A stretch of 6,718 nucleotides of DNA from DATLFA01 sp039934635 (GTDB lineage: Bacteria; Actinomycetota; Acidimicrobiia; Acidimicrobiales; WLNW01): NCBI GenBank assembly GCA_039934635.1, contig JBDTLT010000281.1, forward strand, positions 1 through 6,718, read 5' to 3'. Of this stretch, positions 5,756 through 6,718 are shown in pieces. The notes under the pieces are model-generated. The model was not told the origin of the DNA. It did no database searches and was given only the letters and a program-made list of their open reading frames with translations. Positions within the stretch are counted from its first letter, which is position 1, and every line of letters begins with the position of its first letter. A program made the position numbers and the translations under genes.

Positions 5756-6718
5756 TCACGACGGCACGTAGGCCGCGTTCACATCGACGATCAGATGCGC
5801 GTTGGCCGTGACGAAGAAGCAGACCTTGCCACCGACCCCGACCGCCGCCAGCACCGCGTTGGGCACCGTTTGCGCGGCCACGAAGTTGAGATTCGAAGCA
5901 TTGGGCATCGCCACTCCACACGGGAACACGGTGAGGTAGCCACCAGCGTCGGGCGAGTCCACGGTGACATTGAGAGCGACCGCTGTGGCACCCATGGGCA
6001 CACCGGCAACACCGGCAACCACGAGCTCCACGATCGAACCACCGATCACCTTGGCCCCCGAGCGACGCGAGTCGAGCAGGCGCGTGGGTTCCATCCACGT
6101 CAGCTCACCGGTACCAAACGCCGGGCTGTAGGCCGCGTTCACGTCGACGATGAGGTGAGTCGTCGCCGATGTGTAGAAGCACACCATGCCCGCATTGTCG
6201 ACCCCGACGGTTGTCGAGTTGGCAATGGTTTGACCCGTGAGGAAATTCAGATTCGACGCGTCGGGCAAGGCGAACCCGCACGGGAAGACCGTCACGAAGC
6301 CACGAGTGTCGGGGTTGTCGACGGTGATGTTCAGCACGACCGCGGTCGCGTCCGCCGGAACTCCGCCTTCACCGGCGACCCGCACAGCGCGGATGTGGCC
6401 TGCTTCGAGCTTCATTCCCTCGCCGCGCGTGTCGAGCAGGCGCGCCGGCGTGAGATCGAAGAGCTTGCCGCCGCCCTCGGTGGGGCTGTACGCACCGTTG
6501 AGATCGACGATGATGTTTGTCATCGCCGTCGTGTAGATGCAGACCTTGCCGTTCGCGCCGACTGCCGCGGTCACTGAGTTCGGCACCGTCTGGCCTTCGA
6601 CGAAGTTTGCGTTCGACGCGAGCGGGATCGGTGAGCCACACGGGAACACGGTGAGGAAGCCATTGGCCTCGGGGCCGTCGACGGTCACGTTGAGCACCAC
6701 CGAGGTGGCGTCGTCGGG
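5756..6718 (-). CDS. Secreted tandem-repeat surface-type protein, C-terminal part
   Basis: The minus frame is open from the right window edge to a stop at 5756, giving 320 residues; an in-frame GTG at 6700 is only an internal Val, so the true start lies outside. The protein consists of a 120-residue unit repeated with exact spacing: P(x)(x)ATxV(V/A)LN at 1, 121 and 241; FPCG Cys at 27, 147 and 267; VC Cys at 60, 180 and 300; PxRLLD(T/S)R at 91 and 211; (L/I)IVD(V/L)N(G/A)AY near 69, 189 and 309. Two Cys per unit suggest a disulfide, fitting an exported beta-rich domain. Such units are common at the C-termini of large secreted Acidimicrobiia proteins, often behind other domains. Their role (adhesion, anchoring or wall association) is not established to my knowledge. 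The protein ends right after the last unit (VDVNAAYVPS), with no sorting signal or membrane anchor. Any catalytic domain would lie to the right. Confidence 0.85.
   Translation of the reverse strand, partial: PDDATSVVLNVTVDGPEANGFLTVFPCGSPIPLASNANFVEGQTVPNSVTAAVGANGKVCIYTTAMTNIIVDLNGAYSPTEGGGKLFDLTPARLLDTRGEGMKLEAGHIRAVRVAGEGGVPADATAVVLNITVDNPDTRGFVTVFPCGFALPDASNLNFLTGQTIANSTTVGVDNAGMVCFYTSATTHLIVDVNAAYSPAFGTGELTWMEPTRLLDSRRSGAKVIGGSIVELVVAGVAGVPMGATAVALNVTVDSPDAGGYLTVFPCGVAMPNASNLNFVAAQTVPNAVLAAVGVGGKVCFFVTANAHLIVDVNAAYVPS
5759..6109 (-). repeat. Repeat unit C of the secreted protein, C-terminal
   Basis: Residues 204-320 ending at the stop codon, three residues shorter than a full unit. It contains EPTRLLDSRRSG (210-221), PMGATAVALN (241-250), YLTVFPCG (261-268), SNLNF (275-279), KVCFFV (298-303) and HLIVDVNAAY (308-317). 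The first-unit Thr of LLDTR is Ser here, and the Cys neighbour Tyr-Thr is Phe-Val. Confidence 0.8.
6110..6469 (-). repeat. Repeat unit B of the secreted protein, complete
   Basis: Residues 84-203, exactly 360 bp. It contains TPARLLDTRGEG (90-101), PADATAVVLN (121-130), FVTVFPCG (141-148), SNLNF (155-159), MVCFYT (178-183) and HLIVDVNAAY (188-197). Confidence 0.8.
6470..6718 (-). repeat. Repeat unit A of the secreted protein, partial
   Basis: Residues 1-83 of the fragment, missing the start of the unit with PxRLLDTR. It has a Ser-Asn-Ala-Asn-Phe instead of the SNLNF of the other two units, and IIVDLNGAY instead of LIVDVNAAY, making it the most divergent of the three. Confidence 0.8.

Noticed and set aside
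5681..6577. 298-codon plus-strand open frame
   Set aside because: It is antisense to the tandem-repeat protein, and its His/Arg/Asp-rich repeats are merely the mirror of the repeat units.

Overview
The window is high-GC DNA with strong G/C preference at third codon positions. It most resembles a free-living actinobacterium of the Acidimicrobiia (Ilumatobacter-like). That placement is inferred from codon use and from the repeat protein at the right end, whose units (PxRLLDTR ... ATAVVLNVTV ... FPCG ... VCxYT ... HLIVDVNxAY) I know mainly from secreted Acidimicrobiia proteins. No rRNA, tRNA, CRISPR array, insertion sequence or phage module was seen.

Layout, left to right. (1) Positions 1-333, + strand: C-terminal 110 residues of a pyridoxamine-5'-phosphate-oxidase-like split-barrel protein, cut by the window edge. 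(2) 308-805, - strand: a complete DUF2867-family protein whose 3' end overlaps gene 1 by 26 bp, tail to tail. (3) 806-1107: no assignable gene, but with codon-like base composition. (4) 1108-2223, - strand: a Kelch/beta-propeller lipoprotein with a Thr-rich linker. (5) 2312-4681, - strand: a 789-residue integral membrane GGDEF-EAL protein, predicted to make and/or break cyclic di-GMP. (6) 4753-4936, + strand: a probable decayed fragment of a second Kelch-like gene, facing away from the GGDEF-EAL start. (7) 5157-5402, + strand: a small hypothetical gene with a leader able to form hairpins over its ribosome binding site. (8) 5403-5755: non-coding, with a strong 16-bp hairpin at 5651-5694. (9) 5756-6718, - strand: the C-terminal 320 residues of a tandem-repeat, probably secreted, protein cut by the right edge.

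The GGDEF-EAL gene, the Kelch lipoprotein and the DUF2867 gene lie in this order on the minus strand. The first two are 88 bp apart and could be co-transcribed, but nothing shows a functional link. A reasonable reading is an envelope-associated locus: a membrane c-di-GMP enzyme, an exported lipoprotein and a secreted repeat protein, mixed with ordinary housekeeping-type genes and gene remains.

I found no convincing new multi-gene system. The points most worth checking are the exact 120-residue period of the repeat protein, the DNFG substitution in the EAL domain, the Kelch remnant beside a live Kelch gene, the two structured RNA regions around the 81-residue gene, and the unassigned 302-bp gap.
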